DNA from: a virus | Direction: 5' to 3' (one strand) | Length of the DNA: 64,000 nt | IMG/VR virus record: IMGVR_UViG_3300024999_000075 | Span: 1 to 64,000 of that record | Shown: piece by piece, positions 1-7,347 of the stretch | Layout: each line of letters begins with the position of its first letter | Position numbering within the stretch: position 1 is the stretch's first letter | The notes under the pieces: model-generated | What the model saw: the letters and a program-made list of their open reading frames with translations, nothing else | The model's database searches: none | What the model was told of the DNA's origin: nothing | Program-made: the position numbers and the translations under genes

Positions 1-165
1 ACGTAGAGACTCCCACCCACACTGGTCAAGGCAGGAGCTTGGAAGTCAGCTCTGACGGAGAGATACCCACCCACACTGGTCAAGGCAGGAGCTTGGAAGT
101 CAGCTCTGACGTAGAGACTCTCACCAACACTGGTCAAGGCAGGAGCTTGGAAGTCTGCTTCGACG
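1..165. repeat. 54-bp tandem repeat inside the solenoid gene
   Basis: About three consecutive 54-base units share the core CTGGTCAAGGCAGGAGCTTG and flanking bases almost without change. The unit is a multiple of three, so copy number can change without breaking the frame. The array continues off the left edge. Confidence 0.85.
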
Positions 166-263
166 GAGAGACTCCCTGTTATCTCTTCCACTCCTTCAAG
201 TTTCTTCTGCCACTCCTCAACATTACTATTATTTATTTTCACACTACCATTATATGTTTTCAT
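1..263 (-). CDS. Leucine-rich-type solenoid repeat protein, cut by the window edge
   Basis: The ATG at 263 follows an AAGGAG site by 8 bases and the frame runs open off the left edge, so only 87 N-terminal residues are visible. After about 35 residues an 18-residue unit (ADFQAPALTSVGGYLSVR and variants) recurs three times, with nearly identical 54-base DNA copies. The regular hydrophobic positions fit a leucine-rich-repeat or beta-solenoid fold, as in adhesin-like or binding proteins. It is the last visible gene of the leftward group. Function unknown; the gene call is firm, the fold is an inference. Confidence 0.8.
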   Translation of the reverse strand, partial: MKTYNGSVKINNSNVEEWQKKLEGVEEITGSLSVEADFQAPALTSVGESLYVRADFQAPALTSVGGYLSVRADFQAPALTSVGGSLY

Positions 264-275
264 AATTTTATCTCC

Positions 276-590
276 TTAGTCAACTACTTGTTTCATTGAG
301 TCGTGTGTCTGCTCAAATTGTCGCCGCAACTCATAGATACCTACGGGTATTTCCGCTGTTTTTACTCCACTGCCCACCCCGTGGTCTGGGTGTAACAACT
401 TACACCCTTTTTCAGCTACTAGGTAGCCAAAGACGAAGGTTGATACATCTTTGAAGTAAACCTTCCCGTTTGTTACTTCGTGGCTGTTACTCTTTCCTTC
501 CATAATGGTAGTTGTTTCTGTTTCAACGAGGTTGTTTGGCAGCTGGTTGATAAGTACTAAACATAAATCACCGTGTCTTATTGCTTTCAT
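276..590 (-). CDS. Conserved phage hypothetical protein (RHGD family)
   Basis: 104 residues with a good AAGGAG site 8-9 bases before the ATG. The N-terminus IRHGDLCLVLI and the C-terminal block LLHPDHG...PVGIYELRRQFE form a pattern I recognise, from memory, in many unrelated phage genomes. No catalytic motif or membrane segment is seen. It lies 12 bases upstream of the repeat protein, whose ribosome site begins right after its stop, so the two are probably co-transcribed. Function unknown. Confidence 0.8.
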   Translation of the reverse strand: MKAIRHGDLCLVLINQLPNNLVETETTTIMEGKSNSHEVTNGKVYFKDVSTFVFGYLVAEKGCKLLHPDHGVGSGVKTAEIPVGIYELRRQFEQTHDSMKQVVD

Positions 591-605
591 TGTTGTTTCT
601 CCTTT

Positions 606-809
606 TTAAATTACCTGGAATTCTCCATGTGTAGTGAAAAGCACTCCAGCCTCGTTTCCCTCTTCATCTTTTGATGGGTAGAAGGAGACGCCGTTGTCAA
701 GTGTGATGACTATTGCTGCCCTGCTCCACATGTGGTTATCTACTTCATTCTTGGTCATGTACCTGACGTTGACGATTTTTCGGTTGAGGAGTAGTTGGTG
801 TAGTGTCAT
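606..809 (-). CDS. Conserved small phage protein (LLxxKIVxVRYM type)
   Basis: 67 residues; the ATG at 809 overlaps the stop of the upstream gene (ATGA) and has a GAGGAGG site. The layout LLLNRKIVNVRYMTKNE...SFYPSKDEEGNEAGVLFTT matches a small family I recall from phages of several bacterial phyla. It sits next to the RHGD-family gene, an association that supports both as a conserved accessory pair. No known activity. Confidence 0.78.
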   Translation of the reverse strand: MTLHQLLLNRKIVNVRYMTKNEVDNHMWSRAAIVITLDNGVSFYPSKDEEGNEAGVLFTTHGEFQVI

Positions 810-991
810 TTGGGTTCCTCCTCAAGCATCAACTCATAATAATATTTTGAATCATAATTCCTGCCTCCATTCATATCCATGTATTGGGCAAATCTCTGGC
901 CAACTGCTGTAACTTCAATCAGTGACCTTTTGCTAATAAAGTCAGGTAAACAACTAACTACTCCATTCTCTCTGTGTTCAATTATGTACAT
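806..991 (-). CDS. Hypothetical protein
   Basis: 61 residues, start ATG at 991 after AAAGGAGGAG. No recognised motif; acidic C-terminus (ELMLEEEPK). Its 4-base overlap with the next gene indicates translational coupling. A TAATTA-N4-TAGTTA operator-like site lies 17 bases upstream of its start. Confidence 0.72.
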   Translation of the reverse strand: MYIIEHRENGVVSCLPDFISKRSLIEVTAVGQRFAQYMDMNGGRNYDSKYYYELMLEEEPK

Positions 992-1007
992 AATGTCTCC
1001 TCCTTTC

Positions 1008-1023
1008 TAATTAGATCTAGTTA
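1008..1023. promoter_or_regulatory. Operator-like element copy 1 (TAATTA-GATC-TAGTTA)
   Basis: Two TAATTA-type hexamers separated by 4 bases, one base off the consensus seen in six other places between 6.1 and 7.8 kb. Centre-to-centre spacing is 10 bases, about one helical turn. It lies just upstream of the Shine-Dalgarno site of the 806-991 gene and overlaps the stop of the preceding gene. Confidence 0.45.
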
Positions 1024-1278
1024 ATCTTCGATAAAGTAATTTTCAAACATAGAAAATCTGAAGAATGGTTGATCCATGATCTCTTCTAAAGACCTGTTGA
1101 CCCAAAAATTTATATCTCCTTCTGGAAGTTCAAACTCATGCTTCATAGGATTGATGCTTAATTCCTGAGAGTCAGCTTCCAAAGCTCTCCAATTACCTGC
1201 TCTGACAAAGTTTGTTATTCTCCCTATTCTATGTATTGCCTGTTCTCTTGTGATGGTTCTGGTTGATTGAATTCCCAC
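1021..1278 (-). CDS. Hypothetical protein
   Basis: I chose the GTG at 1278 because an AGGAGG site lies 9 bases before it; an in-frame GTG at 1305 has no ribosome site. The 85-residue product has no motif I recognise. Member of the leftward group starting at 1721. Confidence 0.65.
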   Translation of the reverse strand: MGIQSTRTITREQAIHRIGRITNFVRAGNWRALEADSQELSINPMKHEFELPEGDINFWVNRSLEEIMDQPFFRFSMFENYFIED

Positions 1279-1337
1279 AGCTGTTGTCCTCCTGTTATGT
1301 ATCACACTGTGACACTTGAAAATTATTTTACTTTTAA

Positions 1338-1721
1338 TTACTTTGACAGTCTGATAGCATCGTCCTCAAGCTCAACCAGATCTGCATGACTTAATGGATA
1401 CAACTCAATTTTTCCAAATTGCTTCCTCATCCAATCCGCTGTCTTCTTGTTCATGCTGTAGCGATTTTGATACCAAGTCAGTTTCTCTTCCAGATAATCC
1501 CTATCTAAGTCTTTGAATTTAGTGTAGTGGTCAGCAAAGCTGTCTACCTCACAACCAAGCTCAAGAAAGTAGTGAGTGAAAGTAAGGATATTGGCATAGT
1601 CTTTCAGATTCCGCTTGTCAACTAGTGACGGAACACTATAGGTTACTGAATTAGCAATATAGCTGCTGACTAATTTAAAGATTTGCTCATTAATTATTGC
1701 CCTTCTACCGCAGTCTGACAT
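1338..1721 (-). CDS. Hypothetical protein, first gene of the leftward early operon
   Basis: 127 residues, ATG at 1721 after AGAGGT. Mostly alpha-helical in appearance, rich in Tyr and charged residues, no membrane segment and no known motif. It is the promoter-proximal gene of the leftward group: a sigma70-like promoter (1789-1817) reads into it, back to back with the rightward regulator gene at 1860. Confidence 0.75.
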   Translation of the reverse strand: MSDCGRRAIINEQIFKLVSSYIANSVTYSVPSLVDKRNLKDYANILTFTHYFLELGCEVDSFADHYTKFKDLDRDYLEEKLTWYQNRYSMNKKTADWMRKQFGKIELYPLSHADLVELEDDAIRLSK

Positions 1722-1788
1722 TGTGTTACCTCTTTTCTCTTATTAATCTTAATGTTTTACGTCTGTAAGTTTTCCCTTGCCGGATTTA

Positions 1789-1817
1789 ATTAGAGACGAT
1801 ATGGTGCTGATAGTCAA
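1789..1817 (-). promoter_or_regulatory. Sigma70-like promoter for the leftward genes
   Basis: On the minus strand TTGACT, 17 bases, TCTAAT: five of six matches in each box. It lies in the divergent gap between the 1338-1721 gene and the HTH regulator, where a repressor would be expected to act on both directions. Confidence 0.55.
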
Positions 1818-1859
1818 CTAAAATTTTGTTTACAAATAAAAACTATCATGGAGGGCAAA

Positions 1860-2051
1860 ATGGACTTGAATGATTACAGGGAGAAAAGGGGACTAAGCTA
1901 TGGAAAACTAGGTAAGCAGATAGGATTCAGTAAGGCATACACTTGGAAAATATGTCAAAGACCTGAGATACTTAGAATCAGGGATATTAATAAAATAATT
2001 GCTATAGTAGGTAATGAAGTCGATTTCAAGAGTCTTATAAAAGAGGCATAG
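1860..2051 (+). CDS. Cro/CI-type helix-turn-helix regulator
   Basis: 63 residues. I start at the ATG at 1860 because GGAGGG lies 4 bases before it; the in-frame ATG at 1848 has no site. The segment LSYGKLGKQIGFSKAYTWKICQ fits a lambda-repressor-like helix-turn-helix. Small size suggests a Cro-like or early-switch protein. It is followed 3 bases later by the primase-helicase gene and faces the leftward promoter, so it may control both units. Confidence 0.65.
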   Translation: MDLNDYREKRGLSYGKLGKQIGFSKAYTWKICQRPEILRIRDINKIIAIVGNEVDFKSLIKEA

Positions 2052-2054
2052 ACT

Positions 2055-4736
2055 ATGATCCTTCTGACAGAGTTAACCTCAAACCAAGGTACAATTTGTA
2101 AGAAATACAGTGTAAATCCTGATGGCTCACACACTGTAGTAGCTGCACCAGCTATATATGATGCTACCAGTAAAACAATCCCCCTAGAATTTGGAGCTGT
2201 TGGGGAATACCTCAACAACCTTGCCAAATCTCCGGAGAAATGCATCCTCTTGGGTGTCCATGGCAATGTTGATGAGGAGTTTCAACTTACGACCGAGGCT
2301 AATGTCTCAGATGGAAAAATAGCTCGGACCAAAGAATTCTTCGATTGGTGCAACTCTGGCAACATTTCTCTTGTATATTTAGATTTCGATTCTAACGCCT
2401 CAGATGCCCTCAGACAGCGTTTCCTATCTGAGCTGGACATCGTGTTGCGTGATGCTCTGATCGGTGAAACAAGCAGCCAAAGAACGCAAATTTGCCGATG
2501 GTTGAGACCATCTACTTCAGCCAGTGTTGAAATCAATGGAAAGCAAGGCACAGGTCTCCACGTATTCCTCCCAGTCAAGAAATGCAACAATGAGCTTGTC
2601 AAGCTTATCCACCGTTGGTGCTGGCTCACCTCTCCCGATTACAGAGGATACAAAGTCAGTAAAGCCGGTTCAATCACCTCTGAGAGTCTGATTGACCCTG
2701 CTGTTGGTTCTCCTGAACGAGTGGTTTATTCGTCGGACGCTATAGTAGAAGGTCCAGAGGAATATTACAAGCACATTGCTCGTACCTGCTCCTACCAACC
2801 AGGCGGGGTCTTGGATGCTGAAATCGCAATTGGTATTTTAAGAGAACTAACAGTTAAATTTGAGAAGGATTGGGCCACCTACAAGAAGATCAAGGAAAAT
2901 GCGCCTGACGTTATTACTGCTAAAACTGCATGGATTTCAGAACAAACTGAGAAAAATATTCAGTCTGGCATGACTGTGAAAGAGGCAAAGAAGTCAGCAC
3001 AAAGCCTCAGTAATTCCATACTGTTGTCTAATGTTATATTAAAGAGGGTTGGTGGCGAGGAGGTCCGTGTAAGTGAGATCCTCTCAGATCCTGATAAGTG
3101 GTTACAAAAAGATAAATTTAATGACCCAATTAAGTGTGAGTCAGAGCGAAATGTTGGTAAGATTATGGGTCAGGACAAAGCCCCATTCCTGCATAGCTTC
3201 AGCCATGGTGGAGTTAAATATGCTTTGCAGTGGACTTATGAAGATCTATTGGAGTGGATTGAAACAGCTAATGAGGATGAAATTGATGATTGGTTTTCAA
3301 TCCATGCTGCTAATACCGATGCTAGTGATATACAACTAGAAAAGCTTAGCAAAGCCGTAGCCAAAAAAGTTGGTGTGAGTGTAGTTGCTGTTCGTAAGGA
3401 AGTAAAGGCAAAGCTAGCTGAAAAAACGTCTGAGAATGACGTAGGTGATGAGATTGACCCCAAGTGCATGTATGGCGTCACAGTTGCTCCAGATGCAAGC
3501 CACGGCGATATTATGGAGGATTACATCAGAAATACTGGTGATTGTAAAACTTTTGGTGGTAGTGTCTACTCTTGGGAAGGTGGCACCATCTGGCAACAAC
3601 ACACCCAAAGTGTTATTAAGAAAAATCTTTGGACTTACTATAATCATGTTGACCATTGCCAAATTAAAAGTGACTACTTAGCTCTGGCGGGTATGGTAGT
3701 TAATGATAGTGATGTTAATGTGTTACAGTGGAATGAAGCATTTGGTTTCCCTTGCTCTGATGGTTTCTACCTTATCAAAGATGAGAAAGTTGAAAAGGTG
3801 GAATATACTAAAGACCTGATGTGTAGATTCAGAATGGGAATCAAACCTGATTTTAGTATGAAAACCCCTCTGTTTGATAAGATATTAGCCAATATTGAGA
3901 ATCCAGTGCTATTCCAACAATTATTTGGGCTTGCAGTCAGTGGCTACCTTAATAAAGCCCAGAAAGTTATGGTAATGAAAGGCACAGGAGGAGCAGGCAA
4001 AGGCACCATTGAGAATGTTATGATGGCCATGCTCCCCACTAGTCGGGTTACTACTGTATCTTTAGATCAGCTCAATCAAGATTATTTCAGAGCACATATA
4101 GCACAATCCAGAGTTAACTTCATGTCAGAGGTCAGAACAGGTAAAGGCTCCAGAAAAATTGACATTACCGGGCTGAAGGAGATCACAGGCGGGGGAATAA
4201 TTACTGCTAGATTCATTTACAGCTCCACATTTAATTTCAGATCCACTTGCAGCTTTGTTATTTCCATGAATGACAACTTTGCTCTCTCCCCAGTTGGACC
4301 AGAGACTGAGAGAAGGTTTGGCCATTCTATGGTGCAGTTTACTAAGGGTGACGCTCACCATGAAATTATTGGTTTGGCTGATATGATTATTGCTGATGAA
4401 CTCCCTGGAGTTTTGGCTTGGGCTATAGAAGGTGTAAAGATGTACTTTCAGCATGGGTTGGAAGATAGCTTAAGTATGGAGTTGTACAAGAGATGGGAGC
4501 TTAGTACAGATCCAGTATCTCTATTCCTTGAGGAAAATGTTAACATCACAGGTAGTGCTAGAGACTATGTGGACAGAGCCGAGATGTGGAAGAGATTTCA
4601 AGATTTTTGCTCAAAAGGCGGATATGGAGAGTGGCGAAAAGGTGATTTCTTTGCTGATTTGGATAAATATTCAAAAATAGGCCCAATCAAGAAGGCTGAC
4701 GGAATCTATAAAGTTTTTCGAGTTCGATGGAGTTGA
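2055..4736 (+). CDS. Primase-helicase: AEP-type primase plus SF3/D5-type helicase
   Basis: 893 residues. The N-terminal part carries archaeo-eukaryotic-primase signatures: YLDFD near residues 107-112 (metal-binding DxD) and GTGLHVFLPV near 165-174 (nucleotide-binding His). The C-terminal part is a superfamily 3 helicase: Walker A GTGGAGKGT at about 643-651, a Walker B-like VNFMSEV, a motif C-like SMNDN, and the arginine-finger-like ERRFG. One polypeptide would therefore prime and unwind at the replication fork or origin. The iteron-bearing gap directly downstream is a candidate site of action. The central region is rich in Lys/Glu and probably a linker. Confidence 0.85.
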   Translation: MILLTELTSNQGTICKKYSVNPDGSHTVVAAPAIYDATSKTIPLEFGAVGEYLNNLAKSPEKCILLGVHGNVDEEFQLTTEANVSDGKIARTKEFFDWCNSGNISLVYLDFDSNASDALRQRFLSELDIVLRDALIGETSSQRTQICRWLRPSTSASVEINGKQGTGLHVFLPVKKCNNELVKLIHRWCWLTSPDYRGYKVSKAGSITSESLIDPAVGSPERVVYSSDAIVEGPEEYYKHIARTCSYQPGGVLDAEIAIGILRELTVKFEKDWATYKKIKENAPDVITAKTAWISEQTEKNIQSGMTVKEAKKSAQSLSNSILLSNVILKRVGGEEVRVSEILSDPDKWLQKDKFNDPIKCESERNVGKIMGQDKAPFLHSFSHGGVKYALQWTYEDLLEWIETANEDEIDDWFSIHAANTDASDIQLEKLSKAVAKKVGVSVVAVRKEVKAKLAEKTSENDVGDEIDPKCMYGVTVAPDASHGDIMEDYIRNTGDCKTFGGSVYSWEGGTIWQQHTQSVIKKNLWTYYNHVDHCQIKSDYLALAGMVVNDSDVNVLQWNEAFGFPCSDGFYLIKDEKVEKVEYTKDLMCRFRMGIKPDFSMKTPLFDKILANIENPVLFQQLFGLAVSGYLNKAQKVMVMKGTGGAGKGTIENVMMAMLPTSRVTTVSLDQLNQDYFRAHIAQSRVNFMSEVRTGKGSRKIDITGLKEITGGGIITARFIYSSTFNFRSTCSFVISMNDNFALSPVGPETERRFGHSMVQFTKGDAHHEIIGLADMIIADELPGVLAWAIEGVKMYFQHGLEDSLSMELYKRWELSTDPVSLFLEENVNITGSARDYVDRAEMWKRFQDFCSKGGYGEWRKGDFFADLDKYSKIGPIKKADGIYKVFRVRWS

Positions 4737-5188
4737 TGCTCTGCCTTGAGAATTGGGCAAAATGGTGCTAAGTGTAAAGAAAGTTGACAGTGACAAATTA
4801 GGGCAAAACCCTGAGTGGCAGAAAATGGCAAAATTCAGGGCACTCTATTTTTAAGGATATTATGCACTTGCTTTAGAATCAGTGACATTTTATTAACAAA
4901 CTTTATATAAGTATAATTTCTTACGAGGGTATGTTGGTAACAGAGAGATGGAGCATAATAGTGAGAATGGTTATTATAAAGATACTGCGATCGTGCAAAT
5001 CATTCTATATAGGCTCCCAACAATAAAATTTTGCCAAATGTCACTGATTTTGACCTAAGTAGTTGAAAAGAGGCTTCCAAAATCAGTGACATTCGTAAAA
5101 AATTCTGCCTACGTTTGTCACTCTGAGAAAAAGTGAATTTTGAAATAGCCATAGGAATAAGATAAACAGAGGGTTTGCGAGGTTTTGA
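4737..5188. other. Origin-like non-coding gap with iterons
   Basis: No convincing gene; a 36-residue frame from 4948 has only weak support. The motif AATCAGTGACATT occurs at 4877-4890 and 5081-5093 and inverted at 5036-5052; shorter CAGTGACAA versions are at 4788-4799 and, inverted, at 5114-5125. The copies at 5036-5052 and 5078-5093 form a 16-bp inverted repeat. GGCAAAA also recurs (near 4756, 4802, 4827, inverted near 5030). Such iterons beside a primase-helicase are typical of a replication origin; this is an inference. Confidence 0.55.
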
Positions 5189-5611
5189 ATGAATGACTTA
5201 CAAGTATTTGACCCAAATCAAGCCGATATCTCAGAAGTAGCAAATGATGCCTTGTTGTTAGGCAAAAAGTATTTAAAGGTGGCGGAAGGAGCAACCAACA
5301 CTAAATCAGCTTCCTTAGCCCTGTCAGTTGCTGAGAGAGCATTTGCTTTAGCATCTAAGGTGGGGAAAGATTCAAGAGAGGCCAGCGAAGTTTCCAACCA
5401 TGCTTTTATTACCCAGATAGATACTGAAGTCAATAGATCACAGCTTTGGTTGCTGTATCTTGATTATTGTGAAGACAATGGTGTCTTACCTTTGTCAAAG
5501 AGCCAGTTTTTTCTAAAACTGGCTCAGTATGAATTTCAGACCAAGAAGACTAATGGGGTGAATTGGATAATTCCGCCAGGATATAATAAACGTATGAAGA
5601 AGATTATATGA
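5189..5611 (+). CDS. Hypothetical protein of the replication region
   Basis: 140 residues, preceded by CGAGG at 7 bases. The N-terminal half is Ala/Ser/Lys-rich and helical (KSASLALSVAERAFALASKVG), the C-terminal half more globular with a basic end (GYNKRMKKII). No motif recognised. It is transcribed in the same direction as the primase-helicase across the origin-like gap and ends convergent with a small leftward gene, so a replication accessory role is only a guess. Confidence 0.7.
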   Translation: MNDLQVFDPNQADISEVANDALLLGKKYLKVAEGATNTKSASLALSVAERAFALASKVGKDSREASEVSNHAFITQIDTEVNRSQLWLLYLDYCEDNGVLPLSKSQFFLKLAQYEFQTKKTNGVNWIIPPGYNKRMKKII

Positions 5612-5750
5612 GTGGATATCCTTGGTTCTGTCTAGTGCGGAGTTTCTCCGGGTGCGGCGGCTTAGAGAAACGGGTGACTTTTCTGACTACGGTTGGTGTA
5701 ATGGGCTTGCGGTTCAAAAACTCACGTATTTGGGCCTGTATCGTCTTCAT
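5604..5750 (-). CDS. Small basic hypothetical protein
   Basis: 48 residues read from ATG 5750, which has a strong AAGGAGG site 7 bases upstream. The product is basic and proline-rich (NRKPITPTVVRKVTRFSKPP). It overlaps the end of the rightward 140-residue gene by 8 bases (convergent stops). Function unknown; could be a nucleic-acid-binding peptide. Confidence 0.6.
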   Translation of the reverse strand: MKTIQAQIREFLNRKPITPTVVRKVTRFSKPPHPEKLRTRQNQGYPLI

Positions 5751-5880
5751 TTGGTTGCCTCCTTGTGTCGGTATGGGTTGAGTTGATCGTTGATTGTAGG
5801 GCCGTTTAAAGGCTTTCTATGAGAATATAAAGAATTATAATTATTATTGGCGGTAAGGTAGCGCGCGAGCGTATAAAGCC

Positions 5881-5904
5881 GTAAGTTAGTGAGCGCTCAC
5901 TTAC
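5881..5904. promoter_or_regulatory. Palindrome with GTGAGCGCTCAC core
   Basis: Near-perfect 24-bp palindrome GTAAG(T)TAGTGAGCGCTCACTTAC in a 183-bp gap. The inner GAGCGCTC recurs at 6213-6220; the two copies flank the small gene at 5934-6161. Operator-like, function unproven. Confidence 0.4.
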
Positions 5905-5933
5905 ATAGCGCTTGTAAGATGGTGATATTACTA

Positions 5934-6161
5934 TCATAATCTGTCCAACCAGTAGTTGGTCCATCTTTGAAGATTGCTTTTTACTTCTTTGCTAGTGTAC
6001 CTGATGTCAATAGGTCCAGAAATGTATTCGTCTATGGAGTTTCCGTAGACAATAGCGTTGCTCACATCTCCATTTGGTGCTACATAGACTCCGTAATCAA
6101 ATTCGGAATCACTTTCGAGGTAGATGCAGTATATCCATACACGGTGGTTGGGGAAGTTCAT
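5934..6161 (-). CDS. Hypothetical protein
   Basis: 75 residues. The ATG at 6161 follows an AGAGGT site that lies between the two hexamers of an operator-like TAATTA pair, so a protein bound there would be expected to affect initiation. Rich in Tyr, Asp and Ser; no motif recognised. It is flanked by GAGCGCTC palindromes at 5891 and 6213. Confidence 0.68.
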   Translation of the reverse strand: MNFPNHRVWIYCIYLESDSEFDYGVYVAPNGDVSNAIVYGNSIDEYISGPIDIRYTSKEVKSNLQRWTNYWLDRL

Positions 6162-6164
6162 TTC

Positions 6165-6180
6165 TAATTACCTCTAATTG
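6165..6180. promoter_or_regulatory. Operator-like element copy 2 (TAATTA-CCTC-TAATTG)
   Basis: One base from the TAATTA-N4-TAATTA consensus. On the minus strand it encloses the AGAGGT ribosome site of the 5934-6161 gene. Confidence 0.5.
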
Positions 6181-6248
6181 AAAAATTTTGAATAAGAAGG
6201 AAAAATCCGAGCGAGCGCTCAGTCGTTAAACAGGAAGTATAAACACAA

Positions 6249-6278
6249 AAAGCCCAACTTGGAATCAAGTTGGGCTTT
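6249..6278 (-). terminator. Rho-independent terminator
   Basis: 13-bp perfect stem (AAAGCCCAACTTG with CAAGTTGGGCTTT), 4-base loop, T-run in the minus direction. It closes the 6290-6593 leftward pair. Confidence 0.85.
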
Positions 6279-6289
6279 CAATTTTCAAT

Positions 6290-6484
6290 TCAATCTGAAA
6301 TCAAAATGTTTCTCACTTCAGACTCTGACTTACCAGTGAAATCAGCCAAGATCTCAACCGCTTCAGAAGCCATTCCAGCGTAGAAGAGCTTCCTGCAGTG
6401 GCAAATTGTTCCTTCCAGCATATACTTATAAAATGCTGTTTTATGCTGGTTGACTCTTTTCCTTTGTTCAGGTGTCATTTCCAT
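6290..6484 (-). CDS. Small hypothetical protein
   Basis: 64 residues starting MEMTPEQRKRV. Start at 6484 chosen because AAGGAG lies 7 bases upstream; longer in-frame starts would overlap the upstream gene. It contains a CHC pair in the middle and a C-terminal helix (FTGKSESEVRNIL). Second gene of a two-gene leftward unit ending in a terminator. Confidence 0.65.
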   Translation of the reverse strand: MEMTPEQRKRVNQHKTAFYKYMLEGTICHCRKLFYAGMASEAVEILADFTGKSESEVRNILISD

Positions 6485-6485
6485 T

Positions 6486-6593
6486 TCAATTCTCCTTTCT
6501 TTCCAGCCAGAACCAGGCAATCTGCCGGTCAAGGGCTGTAGTCTTAGGGTTATTGATAACTGCTAACAATTCGTCCTTGGTAAGATGTTCCAT
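6486..6593 (-). CDS. Very small hypothetical protein
   Basis: 35 residues (MEHLTKDELLAVINNP...), ATG at 6593 after GAGGTG. It ends one base before the next start codon, and its end carries the ribosome site of that gene, which suggests coupled translation. Confidence 0.55.
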   Translation of the reverse strand: MEHLTKDELLAVINNPKTTALDRQIAWFWLERKEN

Positions 6594-6629
6594 AGTTCAC
6601 CTCATTAGTTGAATTATAGCCTGGAAACG

Positions 6630-6666
6630 AAAAAAGCCTACCAGAAACTAAATTCTGATAGGCTAT
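6630..6666 (-). terminator. Rho-independent terminator
   Basis: Stem AGCCTACCAGAA / TTCTGATAGGCT (one mismatch), 6-base loop, six Ts on the minus strand. It closes the 6711-7064 gene; a TATAAT hexamer just beyond may restart transcription for 6486-6593. Confidence 0.75.
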
Positions 6667-6710
6667 ATGCTGTAATGAGGAACATTGGACCGACCGGTCT
6701 AGCTGTTGAC

Positions 6711-7064
6711 CTAAAAAAGTGAGGAGTTGAACAGTCCGCCTACCATTTTGACTTTGGTGGGCTTAGATCGCTTGGTCGATCTTTTAAAGCTCTTGAAACA
6801 TGCTCTTGCGGTGATTGTGGATTCTTTCAGCAGGTAAGGGACAGGAACATAGGTTCCAAATTTTCTCGCTCTTGAATCTTTCTTGTTGAGCCAGAACCAA
6901 GCCCATTTATGACTTGGTAAGCCCTGGAAAACACAATCATACTTGTATACTTCTATGTTCCTCACCATCTCAAACGGTAGCAGAACACACTCGGGATGCT
7001 CTTTGATGAATCCCTCAGGACTCGGAACAATCGCTCCACGGTTTTTATATATTACGACATTCAT
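6711..7064 (-). CDS. Hypothetical protein
   Basis: 117 residues, ATG at 7064 after GGGGAGG. Aromatic middle (KWAWFWLNKKDS) and a very basic C-terminal third (FKSFKRSTKRSKPTKVK) that could bind nucleic acid. No family recognised. Upstream lie an operator-like TAATTA pair and two overlapping hairpins; downstream a terminator, so it is a single-gene unit. Confidence 0.68.
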   Translation of the reverse strand: MNVVIYKNRGAIVPSPEGFIKEHPECVLLPFEMVRNIEVYKYDCVFQGLPSHKWAWFWLNKKDSRARKFGTYVPVPYLLKESTITARACFKSFKRSTKRSKPTKVKMVGGLFNSSLF

Positions 7065-7088
7065 GATTTTAACCTCCCCGGATTAATT

Positions 7089-7104
7089 TAATTAGAACTA
7101 ATTA
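7089..7104. promoter_or_regulatory. Operator-like element copy 3 (TAATTA-GAAC-TAATTA)
   Basis: Perfect match to the consensus, 25 bases upstream of the start of the 6711-7064 gene. Confidence 0.55.
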
Positions 7105-7113
7105 GAATTTACT

Positions 7114-7177
7114 GCCTGCTTTCTGAAGGCGCAATTCACCTCCAGAAAGCAGGCAATAACCTTTTCAGTTATTGCCT
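7114..7177 (-). promoter_or_regulatory. Two overlapping hairpins in a leader
   Basis: Stem A: GCCTGCTTTCTG (7114-7125) with CAGAAAGCAGGC (7143-7154). Stem B: AGGCAATAAC (7151-7160) with GTTATTGCCT (7168-7177). They share the bases AGGC, so in an RNA read leftward both cannot form fully at once. They lie between a decayed reading frame and the 6711-7064 gene. Attenuation is possible, but stem A has no T-run; stem B may end the upstream frame. Confidence 0.4.
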
Positions 7178-7347
7178 TTCGCTGTTTCAAAAATCCGTAT
7201 AATCAACATCTTATCACCCTGGATAAGGTATTGACCTTCACGAATTTTTGAACATATCGCACGTGCAATTTGCCTCACAGTGACGAATTCATTGTGTTGA
7301 ATTTTACCAGACCTTGCTTTGCTGGAACGTCGAAAATACTTTTTAAT
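7165..7347 (-). pseudogene. Protein-like frame without a normal start
   Basis: An open frame of about 60 codons ending at 7165 reads like a real globular protein (EFVTVRQIARAICSKIREGQ, then GDKMLIIRIFETAKGNN), but no ATG, TTG or ribosome-backed GTG begins it; the only GTG is at 7278 with no site. It starts inside an operator-like element and ends in a hairpin. Either a decayed gene or one with a rare ATT start. Confidence 0.4.

Noticed and set aside
1-165. CRISPR-like array from the 54-bp repeats
   Set aside because: Units are contiguous without unique spacers and encode an in-frame protein repeat.
39-299. Rightward frame over the left-edge repeats
   Set aside because: The minus frame has a proper start, ribosome site and a solenoid-like repeat pattern; the plus frame is its shadow.
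4948-5058. 36-residue frame in the origin-like gap
   Set aside because: Weak ribosome site, and it runs through the inverted iterons; more likely chance.
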